Below are positions 1 through 6,629 of a stretch of 13,597 nucleotides of DNA, piece after piece; position 1 is the stretch's first letter; each line of letters begins with the position of its first letter. Source of the stretch: Actinomycetota bacterium (GTDB taxonomy: Bacteria; Actinomycetota; Thermoleophilia; Solirubrobacterales; 70-9); the NCBI GenBank assembly GCA_005884305.1, contig VAYL01000136.1, positions 1 through 13,597 of the forward strand. The letters are read 5' to 3'. The notes below the pieces were generated by a model that saw only the letters and a list, made by a program, of their open reading frames with translations, did not search any database and was not told the DNA's origin. The position numbers were made by a program, and so were the translations under genes.

Positions 1-1
1 C

Positions 2-1129
2 ATCTACAACAAGACGAGCAACACCCCGATCGGCACCGGGACGTTGAACTCGCTGGTCGGTGCACCGAGCTCGGTCAGTGTGTTCGACCCGCAGATCATG
101 TGGGACGCACAGACGAACCGGTTCTACTTCGCGTCGGACGCCGTCGTGAGCAGTTCCGACAACCGCGTCGCGTTCGGGTTCAGCAAGACGGCGACGCCGA
201 CGAGCGCCGCCGACTGGTGCAAGTACAACGTCGGATTCAATGCGACGTTCCCGGATTATCCGAAGCTCGGCGACAGCAAGTTCTTCGCGATCATCGGCAC
301 GAACCTGTTCAACTCGAGCGGTAGTTTCGTCGGGTCCGATATCCAAGCGATCTCGAAGCCCGGCGGCGGCAGCACGTGTCCGGCCGCAACGTCCTTCAAG
401 TTCGGGACCGGTTGGGCCGTCGCCCGGACCCTGGGGCTGCCGAGCACGCAGCTCAAGCTGTACCAGGTGACGCGCAGCAGCACCGGTAATCCCGTCATCG
501 GCACCACGCCGACGACTGTGACGGTGCCGAGCTACACGATCCCGCCGTCGGTCCCGCAGAAGGGGACGTCGTTCAAGATCGACAGCTCCGACACCCGCAA
601 CACCCAGGCCCAGGCCGCGATCGACCCCGGACACGGGAGCAAGTTCGCGCTCTGGACGCAGCACACGGTCAAGGGCGGTGCCGGCGCCGAGGTGCGCTGG
701 TACGAGATCAACCCGGCGACGCACTCGCTGATTCAGAGCGGGAAGGCGACGAGCCCGTCCCTGTACGAGTTCAATGGCGCGATCGCCCCGAACCGTCAGG
801 TCGGCGGGAGCACCAATGCCCGTGGGAACTCGATGCTGATGAACTTCAACACGAGCTCATCGACGACGTTCCCGTCAATCAAGATGGTGTCCAAGGTCGG
901 AACCGGTGCGCAGTCCGGCCAGGTGGCGGTGTTCAACGGCACGAAGCCGCTCACCGGTTTCGACTGTACGGCGCCGGCACCCAACCCGTGCCGCTGGGGC
1001 GACTACGCGGCGGTGACGCCCGATCCATCGACGGCCAACCTCATGTGGAACGTCAGCCAGTTCGGCAACGGAACGGCGTCGTCGACCTTCGCAACGTCGA
1101 AGACCCTGAACTTCGTCGCCAAGCCGTAG
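2..1129 (+). CDS. secreted sialidase-like beta-propeller protein, 5' end outside window
   Basis: The frame is open from base 2 to the TAG at 1127-1129, so this is the last 375 residues of a longer protein. The TTG at 44 is internal and not a convincing start, because the reading frame continues upstream with similar composition. Visible landmarks are FDPQIMWDAQTNRFYF near the start, a DYPKLG segment, and RWGDYAAVTPDP close to the end. DPxxxYDxxxxRW-, YPxLG- and WGDY-type phrases of this sort occur in exported sialidase/BNR-like propeller proteins of Actinobacteria. The sequence is rich in Ser, Thr, Gly and Asn with few charged stretches, as expected for an exported beta protein. No catalytic residue set can be assigned, and the signal peptide would lie outside the window. 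The exact function is unknown. The fold call is by motif memory only. Confidence 0.8.
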   Translation: MYNKTSNTPIGTGTLNSLVGAPSSVSVFDPQIMWDAQTNRFYFASDAVVSSSDNRVAFGFSKTATPTSAADWCKYNVGFNATFPDYPKLGDSKFFAIIGTNLFNSSGSFVGSDIQAISKPGGGSTCPAATSFKFGTGWAVARTLGLPSTQLKLYQVTRSSTGNPVIGTTPTTVTVPSYTIPPSVPQKGTSFKIDSSDTRNTQAQAAIDPGHGSKFALWTQHTVKGGAGAEVRWYEINPATHSLIQSGKATSPSLYEFNGAIAPNRQVGGSTNARGNSMLMNFNTSSSTTFPSIKMVSKVGTGAQSGQVAVFNGTKPLTGFDCTAPAPNPCRWGDYAAVTPDPSTANLMWNVSQFGNGTASSTFATSKTLNFVAKP

Positions 1130-1153
1130 GCGGCGAAATTCCCGTCGTTCGCG

Positions 1154-1188
1154 AGAGGCCCCGCCGCGCTAGGCGGGGCGGGGCCTCT
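1154..1188. terminator. GC-rich hairpin between convergent genes
   Basis: Perfect 12-bp arms (AGAGGCCCCGCC at 1154-1165, GGCGGGGCCTCT at 1177-1188) enclose an 11-nt loop. A second, inner pairing of CCCCGCC with GGCGGGG (1159-1165/1172-1178) is also possible. It lies 24 nt after the stop of the propeller gene and covers the last codons of the opposing zinc-ribbon gene (stop at 1169-1171). There is no T-run, so it would be a U-tract-less terminator, as is common in high-GC Actinobacteria. Confidence 0.55.
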
Positions 1189-1381
1189 GCGCGTTCTGGC
1201 CCTTGCTTGCCTGGGGCCCGCGGCTCGCTCGGCCGCGGCCACCCGCATAGCGCATGGTGTCGAGTGGATCCCTGACGGGCTCGCCCAGGGGCTTCCCGCA
1301 CGACGTGCAGTGATCGAGGTCCTCCCAGCCCTCCATCGTGAAGTTCTCCGCCCCGCAGTGCGGACAGTGCATGAGTGGCAT
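1169..1381 (-). CDS. small zinc-ribbon protein
   Basis: A 70-residue protein. Two CxxC knuckles, CPHC (residues 6-9) and CTSC (residues 25-28), sit 15 residues apart and form a typical zinc ribbon. After residue 45 the tail is basic and low-complexity (Arg, Gly, Ala, Pro, Gln). I chose the ATG at 1381 because GGAGGT (reverse strand, 1389-1394) lies 7 nt upstream; a TTG at 1405 would place that Shine-Dalgarno inside the gene. The gene is convergent with the upstream propeller gene and divergent from the ART-like gene. Proteins like this often act as nucleic-acid or protein-binding adaptors, but nothing here shows a partner. Confidence 0.7.
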   Translation of the reverse strand: MPLMHCPHCGAENFTMEGWEDLDHCTSCGKPLGEPVRDPLDTMRYAGGRGRASRGPQASKGQNAQRPRPA

Positions 1382-1436
1382 GCCGGCCACCTCCGGCGCG
1401 TCCAACGCCTAGCTACGGGAGGGTCCGACCTCCGCC

Positions 1437-1464
1437 GTATTTGATCCTTTCAGCTCGGGCGCAA
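1437..1464 (-). promoter_or_regulatory. weak candidate promoter for the zinc-ribbon gene
   Basis: On the reverse strand TTGCGC (1464-1459) stands 16 nt before AAATAC (1442-1437), about 55 nt ahead of the ATG at 1381. Both boxes match the sigma-70-type consensus poorly, so this is only a position to test. Confidence 0.2.
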
Positions 1465-1532
1465 CTGCACCGTCACCGTGCCAAACGATGTCACACATCG
1501 CACGATCCTGCAAGCCCCCATGCTCCAGACCG

Positions 1533-1538
1533 TATAAC
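1533..1538 (+). promoter_or_regulatory. candidate -10 box for the ART-like gene
   Basis: TATAAC stands out in a GC-rich intergenic region, 40 nt before the ATG at 1579. No good -35 box lies 16-18 nt upstream. The rest of the 197-bp gap between the divergent genes at 1381 and 1579 shows no other clear signal. Confidence 0.3.
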
Positions 1539-1578
1539 GCGCTTGGCACCGAGCGTTCGTGGGTATCGACCACCCACG

Positions 1579-1944
1579 ATGCGGCTCTACCACGTGACCG
1601 ACCGCGGCTCGGCCGAGCGGATCAGCGACGAGGGCTTCCAGGACACCGAGGTCATCCACGACGATCGCGAGATCCTGATCGGCGTGTGGCTGTCCGATCG
1701 ATGTCTGGCGGGCGAGGACGACGTCGGCCCCCGGCTCGGCCCCGCCCCGGACGTCGCGCTATGGCTCGACATCCCGGCCGAGCAGGTCGAGCCATACGAG
1801 CGGATCGACCGCGAGAAGCCCTACCGAGAGTTCTGCGTTCCGGCCGACGTGGTCGGTGAATACGAGATCGGCGGCCTCCAGGACCTGGAGGAGTTCGAAG
1901 TTGAAGAGCGGCGCCGCCGTGGGCAGGCGCTCGAGGCTCCGTAG
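1579..1944 (+). CDS. small protein resembling ADP-ribosyltransferase-fold enzymes
   Basis: A 121-residue protein beginning MRLYHVTDRGSAERISDEGF. The opening pattern (LYHxTxxxxAxxIxxxGF) is the first strand and helix of many small ADP-ribosyltransferase-fold proteins, in which the His (H5 here) contacts NAD. GVWLSDR (residues 35-41) and KPYREFCVPADVV (80-92) follow, and E84 is a candidate for the catalytic Glu. The open frame extends back to 1375, but the upstream residues are low-complexity. The ATG at 1579 starts exactly at the conserved motif, and no Shine-Dalgarno is visible, so translation may be leaderless or nearly so. No antitoxin or partner gene is adjacent. Activity, substrate and biological role are unknown; the assignment rests on motif resemblance only. 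Confidence 0.7.
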   Translation: MRLYHVTDRGSAERISDEGFQDTEVIHDDREILIGVWLSDRCLAGEDDVGPRLGPAPDVALWLDIPAEQVEPYERIDREKPYREFCVPADVVGEYEIGGLQDLEEFEVEERRRRGQALEAP

Positions 1945-2102
1945 AACTCAGCCGGCCGAGTCTGGATGGCTCGCCTGCGGCGCGCCGGCGGGCGGTGTTC
2001 CGGGCGGTGGCGGTGGTCCCCAGCTCGCCCGAGCGCTGCCGGTTATCGGGACGGGCGGACCACCGATGACGCTCGCGCCCGTGGTGGCGTCCGCGACCGC
2101 CT

Positions 2103-3494
2103 TCACCCGGGAGAAGATCTCGCGGGCATCGAGACGCGCACCCCGGGGTCATCCTGCTCGGGTCCGGAGCTTCCGCTTCCCCCTCTCTCGGCGCTGGGAG
2201 CGCGGCCGTCGCCATTTCGAGACGCGACCCGCTCCTCGTCCTCCCCGTGAAACGGCGGCGGCTTCGGCCGCGGCGTCCCACCCGGGAATGCCAGCCTCAG
2301 GATCGTGCGCTGCACCATCCCGAGCTGCTGGAGGAAGGGTCCCGTGTTGTACGGGAGCTCGTATCGCTCACAGATCTCCTTCACCCGAGGCGCGATCTCC
2401 GCGTAGCGGCTGCTGGGCATGTCCGGGAAGAGGTGGTGCTCGACTTGGTAGCCCAGATTGCCGCTTGCAACGTGGAAGAACGGGCTTCCCTCGATGTTGG
2501 CGGCGCCGACGAGCTGGCGCACGTACCACGCACCGCGCGTCTCGTCCTCGACCTCCTCCTGCGTGAACGTGTACGTCTGGTCCGGGAAGTGGCCGCAGAA
2601 GATGATCGCGTACGCCCAGATGTTGCGGACGATGTTCGCCGTGACGTCGGCGCGCACCGTGTTGCGAAACGCCTCGCTACCGGCCGCGATCGCGCTGCCG
2701 GCCGCTTCGCGAAGGCGCTCGTTGCGCCGTGATCGCCGGGATAGCCAGCGCCGGGGGCTGGTCTCCCTCCGCTTGTCGCTACGCAATGCCGCGAAGCCGA
2801 ACTGGACAGCCGCTGCCGCGGCGGCGCTCACCAGGGGCCATGCGATGTAGTCCTTGATGATCTGCGTCCTGGCCTTGCCCGCGATTCCCTTCAATTCTCG
2901 GCGGAGCTGCTTCTTCGACTTCTCGCCCTTGCGGATCGCCTCGAAGTCCAGATCGTGCACCGCCACGCCCCACTCGAACAGGAACATCAGGAGCACGTTG
3001 TAGAAGGGCTGGGCGAGGTAGACCGGGTGCCAGTTCTGATGCGGATCGATCCGCATGATCTCGTAGCCGAGGTCCTTGTCCTTGCCAATGATGTTCGTAT
3101 ACGTGTGATGGACGTAGTTGTGGGAGTGCTTCCAGGCCTCCGCGGTGGAGGCGGTGTCCCAATCCCACGTGGAGGAATGGATCTGCGGGTCGTTCATCCA
3201 ATCCCACTGGCCGTGCAGGACGTTGTGCCCGATCTCCATGTTCTCGAGGATCTTGGCCGCCGATAGGGCGCTGGTTCCGGCGAGCCGTGACGGCCAGAAC
3301 CGTGAGCCGAGAAGCAACGCACGGCCTATGACGGCTAACCGGCGGTGCATCTCGATCATGCTCGTGATGTAGCGCCGGTCGCGGTCACCGAGGTCGGAAT
3401 AGACCTCGTCGTGGATCGCGTCGAACTCGCGCCCTAACTCCTCGATCTGCTCCTCGCTGAGCCGCGCCAGCGGGCTCTCGATGTCGGTGGTCAA
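2103..3494 (-). CDS. DesA3-like membrane acyl (stearoyl-type) desaturase
   Basis: A 463-residue integral-membrane di-iron desaturase. All three histidine boxes are present: HNVLH (90-94), HNYVHH (125-130) and QVEHH (350-354), with a further His in CGHFPD (300-305). The closest family I recognise is mycobacterial DesA3, which introduces a delta-9 double bond into acyl chains at the membrane using electrons from a dedicated reductase. That partner lies immediately upstream (gap 22 nt, same strand), so the two form an operon. The TTG start at 3494 is supported by GGAAAGGGG 5 nt upstream; the nearby ATG at 3499 is out of frame and stops after two codons. Two oddities stand out. There is an Ala-rich then strongly basic segment at about residues 224-280. 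The hydrophilic C-terminal tail of about 55 residues after LRLAFPGG (399-406), where I expect such enzymes to end, is also unusual. Function is well supported; exact regiochemistry is inferred. Confidence 0.9.
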   Translation of the reverse strand: MTTDIESPLARLSEEQIEELGREFDAIHDEVYSDLGDRDRRYITSMIEMHRRLAVIGRALLLGSRFWPSRLAGTSALSAAKILENMEIGHNVLHGQWDWMNDPQIHSSTWDWDTASTAEAWKHSHNYVHHTYTNIIGKDKDLGYEIMRIDPHQNWHPVYLAQPFYNVLLMFLFEWGVAVHDLDFEAIRKGEKSKKQLRRELKGIAGKARTQIIKDYIAWPLVSAAAAAAVQFGFAALRSDKRRETSPRRWLSRRSRRNERLREAAGSAIAAGSEAFRNTVRADVTANIVRNIWAYAIIFCGHFPDQTYTFTQEEVEDETRGAWYVRQLVGAANIEGSPFFHVASGNLGYQVEHHLFPDMPSSRYAEIAPRVKEICERYELPYNTGPFLQQLGMVQRTILRLAFPGGTPRPKPPPFHGEDEERVASRNGDGRAPSAERGGSGSSGPEQDDPGVRVSMPARSSPG

Positions 3495-3516
3495 GCCATC
3501 CCCTTTCCGTCGACTG

Positions 3517-4611
3517 TCAAAGTGCGATCTCGATCGGGCCCTCGGGCGCGTTGATGCACGTGCGCACCATCTCCCCCTCCTGTCCGACGATCTTTCCGTT
3601 GCGCAGGTCGCGGACGCGACCCGAGCAAAGCCTTCCGATGCAGGTGTGGCAGATGCCCTCCCGGCACCCGAATGGCAGCTCCAGCCCCGCCTCCTCGCCG
3701 GCCACCAGGATCGGCGCGGACCCGTCCGACTCAGCCTCCGCCTCGCTCTGGGTGAACTTGATCGTCCCGCCTTCGCCGTCCTCCCACTCGCCGAGCTTCG
3801 GCTGGAAGCGCTCCATCCGCAGGCGCTCCAGGTCGCACTCTCGCTCCCACTGATCCGTCAGGGCGTCGAGCAACTCGCCGGGGCCCGACGCGAATGCCTC
3901 CCGTTCGCGCCAGTCCGGGCACAGGCGGTCCAGGTCGCTCGGCTCCATGCGGCCCTGCTCTCCGGTGAGCTGTATGTGGAGCCGGTAGCCGGAGTGTCGC
4001 TCGTTCAGATTCGCGAGACGATCGCCGAAGATGACATCGTTGGGGGTGCGATCGGAGTGCAGGTGGACGATGTCCCCGATCGCATCCTGGCGGTCCAGGT
4101 GGCGCAGCATGCTCATAATCGGGGTGATCCCGCTGCCGGCAGTGATGAAGAGAATCGACCTCGGCGGCGGATCCGGAAGCGTGAAGTCGCCCTCGACGCC
4201 GCCGAGCCGGAGGACCTCCCCGGGACGCGCCTTCCGCAGTAGATAGGGCGTGACCTTTCCGCCCTCCACGAGCTTTGGGGTCACGCTGACGCACCCGCTC
4301 GGATGGTCGGGGTCCGACGTCAGCGAGTAGGCGCGCCAGTGAAAGACCCCGTCTACGACCACGCCGATCCGGATGTACTGGCCCGGTTGGTGCCCTTCCC
4401 ACTCGTAGCCGGGGCGGATCACGATCGTTGCCGCATTGCCCGCCTGCCGCTCGATGCGTTCGACCCGCCCGCGCAACTCCTGCGTGGACCACAGCGGGTT
4501 GATCAACTCGAGGTAGTCGTCCGGGAGGAGCGGCGTAAAGAGCGCGCGCATGGCGCCCAGCGCCCTTCGCCGGACCGGAGGGACCTTTGGTGTCGCGGCG
4601 CGCTCAGCCAA
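3517..4611 (-). CDS. FAD/NAD(P)H reductase with C-terminal 2Fe-2S ferredoxin domain (desaturase electron donor)
   Basis: A 364-residue three-domain oxidoreductase. The FAD-binding barrel carries RAYSL (93-97). The NAD(P)-binding domain carries GSGITP (159-164) and FASGP (240-244). The plant-type ferredoxin domain at the C-terminus carries cysteines C316, C321, C324 and C352 (C-x4-C-x2-C-x27-C). This order matches the mycobacterial Rv3230c-type reductase that feeds electrons to DesA3. The desaturase gene follows 22 nt downstream, so the pair should work as one NAD(P)H-to-desaturase chain at the membrane. The longest start is TTG at 4611, which has no Shine-Dalgarno. An ATG at 4551 (residue 21), preceded by GAAGGG at 11 nt, is an alternative, and the PLLPDDYLELINPLWS region that I expect to be conserved begins only after it. 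Function is strong; the start is uncertain. Confidence 0.9.
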   Translation of the reverse strand: MAERAATPKVPPVRRRALGAMRALFTPLLPDDYLELINPLWSTQELRGRVERIERQAGNAATIVIRPGYEWEGHQPGQYIRIGVVVDGVFHWRAYSLTSDPDHPSGCVSVTPKLVEGGKVTPYLLRKARPGEVLRLGGVEGDFTLPDPPPRSILFITAGSGITPIMSMLRHLDRQDAIGDIVHLHSDRTPNDVIFGDRLANLNERHSGYRLHIQLTGEQGRMEPSDLDRLCPDWREREAFASGPGELLDALTDQWERECDLERLRMERFQPKLGEWEDGEGGTIKFTQSEAEAESDGSAPILVAGEEAGLELPFGCREGICHTCIGRLCSGRVRDLRNGKIVGQEGEMVRTCINAPEGPIEIAL

Positions 4612-4622
4612 TGTCGCTCAGC

Positions 4623-4628
4623 ATTACA
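4623..4628 (-). promoter_or_regulatory. candidate -10 box for the reductase-desaturase operon
   Basis: TGTAAT on the reverse strand (one mismatch to TATAAT) lies 12 nt before the TTG at 4611. It sits next to the 15-bp palindrome at 4633-4647, which would cover the spacer region. No good -35 box is seen. Confidence 0.25.
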
Positions 4629-4632
4629 TCAG

Positions 4633-4663
4633 TCCATGTGACATGGAGTTGTGACATGGAGTT
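4633..4663. promoter_or_regulatory. palindromic operator candidate with tandem 13-bp repeat
   Basis: TCCATGTGACATGGA (4633-4647) is a perfect 7-1-7 inverted repeat. Its right half is part of a 13-bp unit, GTGACATGGAGTT, which is repeated exactly in tandem (4638-4650 and 4651-4663). The element lies 22-52 nt upstream of the reductase start, where a repressor would block the operon's promoter. Known bacterial desaturase-reductase pairs (for example the DesT-controlled pair of Pseudomonas) are regulated by TetR-type proteins on palindromes of about this size. No regulator gene is present in the window, so the identity of the binder is unknown. Confidence 0.5.
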
Positions 4664-4675
4664 ATGGCCTCTACC

Positions 4676-4696
4676 TACCCGCGCCTCTGGCGGGTA
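4676..4696. promoter_or_regulatory. 7-7-7 inverted repeat in the divergent intergenic region
   Basis: Perfect arms TACCCGC (4676-4682) and GCGGGTA (4690-4696) enclose a 7-nt centre. It could be a protein-binding site or an RNA hairpin. It lies between the reductase-desaturase promoter side and the nitronate monooxygenase gene. Confidence 0.35.
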
Positions 4697-4735
4697 AGCG
4701 GGAACTCCTCCGCGCGCTGGACACTAGCCCAATTT

Positions 4736-4759
4736 GATACAGGTCGCTTCACTTGTATC
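4736..4759. promoter_or_regulatory. GATACA-N12-TGTATC inverted repeat upstream of nitronate monooxygenase
   Basis: Six-base perfect arms (4736-4741, 4754-4759) are separated by 12 nt, in an AT-richer patch about 72-95 nt upstream of the ATG at 4831. The patch includes TTGATA (4734-4739), a possible -35 element. The spacing would suit a dimeric regulator. Support is only the symmetry and the location. Confidence 0.3.
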
Positions 4760-4830
4760 GTCCCCTTGCGCCCTCCTCAGACGGCGTTGCGCCGCCGCGT
4801 CAACCTGGCCGGGGCTAAGCTCGACCGCCG

Positions 4831-5877
4831 ATGGTTCTCGACGATCTCGCGGTGCCAATCGTTCTGGCGCCCCTGGCCGGCGGCCCGTCGACGCCCGAGC
4901 TGACCGCCGCGGTGTCCGAGGCCGGGGGACTCGGCTTCCTGGCCTCCGGGTATCTCTCAGCGGAGACAACGCGAGACCGGATCGAGGCCGTTCGCGAGCT
5001 CTCGAGCCGGCCTTTCGGCGTGAACGTGTTCGTACCGGACGACTCCTCCCCCGATCCGCAAGCTGTCGCCGCCTATCGGGATCGGTTGCGGGCCTGGGCC
5101 GATCAGCGGGGTGGGACGATCGGCGAGCCGCAGACGACGGACGACGACTGGGATCGAAAGCTCGAGCTGCTCACGGCCGACCCCGTGAGCGTCGTGTCGT
5201 TCACGTTCGGGTGCCCGAGCCGCGAGGTGATCGAGTCCCTGAAGGCCGCGGGATCCGAGGTCTGGCTGACGGTGACGAACCCGGACGAGGCGGCCGAGGC
5301 ACGCGGGGCGGGCGCCGATGTACTGGTGGCTCAGGGGGCGGAGGCCGGCGGTCACCGCGCGTCGTTCGTCGACCGCCCCGGATTGCCGGTCTACGGGCTG
5401 CTCGCGCTGCTCCAGATCCTCGCCAGGACCGAGTCGCTGCCGCTCGTCGCCTCGGGCGGGATCGCAACGGGCGCGGGATTGGCGGCGGCGCTTTGCGTCG
5501 GAGCTCGAGCCGGTCAGTGCGGAACCGCGTTCATGCTCTGCCCGGAGGCCGGGACCTCACCGGCGCACCGCGAGGCGCTGCGCTCGGGCACGGACACCGC
5601 CCTGACCCGTGCGTTCACCGGCCGTCTCGCCCGCGGAATTCGCAACGAGTTCATGGACGAGCACAGCGACCGCGCGCCGATCGCCTACCCGCAGCTCCAC
5701 TACGTGACCGCGCCGCTGCGAAAGGAGGCGCGTGAGCGGGGCGACGCCGGGGCGATCAACCTCTGGGCAGGCGAGGCCCACCAGCTGGCGGAGGAGCGGC
5801 CGGCCGCCGAGATGGTTCAGTCACTCGCCGCCGAGGCCCGCGAGGCGCTCGAGACCTCGCGCCGGCTGATCGACTAG
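4831..5877 (+). CDS. nitronate monooxygenase (2-nitropropane dioxygenase family)
   Basis: A 348-residue FMN-dependent TIM-barrel enzyme that oxidises alkyl nitronates such as propionate-3-nitronate to carbonyl compounds and nitrite. The family signature AQGAEAGGHRASF lies at residues 167-179, with the catalytic-base His at 175. VASGGIATG (206-214) and GTAFM (231-235) are the phosphate-binding loops for FMN, and the N-terminal PIVLAPLAGG (9-18) is the first barrel strand. The C-terminal part (YVTAPLRKEA, INLWAGEA) is also typical. The length is normal and all key motifs are intact. The ATG at 4831 is used; no strong Shine-Dalgarno precedes it. The gene is divergent from the desaturase operon across 219 bp and converges with the next gene, with only 7 nt between the two stop codons. 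A role in detoxification is known for the family; the substrate here is not shown. Confidence 0.93.
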   Translation: MVLDDLAVPIVLAPLAGGPSTPELTAAVSEAGGLGFLASGYLSAETTRDRIEAVRELSSRPFGVNVFVPDDSSPDPQAVAAYRDRLRAWADQRGGTIGEPQTTDDDWDRKLELLTADPVSVVSFTFGCPSREVIESLKAAGSEVWLTVTNPDEAAEARGAGADVLVAQGAEAGGHRASFVDRPGLPVYGLLALLQILARTESLPLVASGGIATGAGLAAALCVGARAGQCGTAFMLCPEAGTSPAHREALRSGTDTALTRAFTGRLARGIRNEFMDEHSDRAPIAYPQLHYVTAPLRKEARERGDAGAINLWAGEAHQLAEERPAAEMVQSLAAEAREALETSRRLID

Positions 5878-5884
5878 CTACGCG

Positions 5885-6475
5885 CTAGCAGAGGGCGCCG
5901 GTCGGATGGGAGGACCCGGCCGCCGCGATGTCCAGGTAGTGCGGCAAGCCCAGCCGGTAAAGGAAGCGGCCGAACGTCTGGCCTGAGTGCGTCGCCTTGC
6001 CCTCCTTGTAACAGGGCGAGGCGCGGGTGGAGCCATCCTCGTTTGCCCAGCCGGTCTCGATGTACGGATAGCCGGGCAGCGCCACCGCGATCCGCTGTCC
6101 CGCGTCGACGCGCTTGCCGGCCGGTGCGATCTGTCGCAGATGCTCGGCGACGTACACGATCTCGCCCTTGTGCCTCCCGCTGATCAGCTGGTACCAGAGG
6201 TAGCGGCCATCCGGCCAGCCCGACTTGGCGGTCGAGCCGAGGATCCTCGCCGCCCCGATCGCCAGGACGGGCGAGCGGCGGTTGGGGATCATGTCGACAC
6301 CCATGTCGATCCGCCCGGGGGACCAGCTCCCCTTCTTGAACGGGTTGACGTAGGCGTCGACCTTGCTGGCCCCGGCGGCGACGAAGCCAACGACGAGTAG
6401 CACCGCCGCCGCGACTGTCCATGCCCGCGAAAGCACTCTGATCCTGCCCCACAGCAGGCTCACGGACCCTGGCAT
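5885..6475 (-). CDS. exported degenerate LytM/M23-like protein
   Basis: A 196-residue protein with a hydrophobic N-terminal segment (about residues 19-35, signal peptide or anchor). One domain follows, starting at YVNPF (42-46). RIDMGVD (55-61), YVAEHL (108-113) and IETGWA (139-144) align by eye with the three metal-site regions of M23/LytM endopeptidases (HxGxD, HxH-type half, HLHFE). However, the first His is Asp (D57) and the last His pair is missing. The protein is therefore more likely a non-catalytic wall-binding or regulatory relative than an active zinc endopeptidase. The phrase PDGRYLWYQL suggests a group conserved in this lineage. I used the ATG at 6475; a GTG at 6463 is possible. 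It converges with the nitronate monooxygenase gene and is divergent from a second protein carrying the same kind of domain. Confidence 0.75.
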   Translation of the reverse strand: MPGSVSLLWGRIRVLSRAWTVAAAVLLVVGFVAAGASKVDAYVNPFKKGSWSPGRIDMGVDMIPNRRSPVLAIGAARILGSTAKSGWPDGRYLWYQLISGRHKGEIVYVAEHLRQIAPAGKRVDAGQRIAVALPGYPYIETGWANEDGSTRASPCYKEGKATHSGQTFGRFLYRLGLPHYLDIAAAGSSHPTGALC

Positions 6476-6629
6476 CGGCAGACTCGTCCGGTCCCTTTAA
6501 TGCCCCTCGCCTGGGAGCGGGCTCGCCGACGGTCTCAGACGGGGCCATGCAAACCCGGTTGCACCCCCATGTCCAGTGGCGTCGGCGCCAGACCGCATGA
6601 GTACCTTCGCCCGTCGGCGGCGAAGGCTG

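Noticed and set aside
1946..1961. Palindrome ACTCAGCCGGCCGAGT as a terminator for the ART-like gene
   Set aside because: The symmetry has a mismatched pair and leaves no loop; there is no T-run. The rest of the 158-nt gap to the desaturase stop shows no better hairpin.
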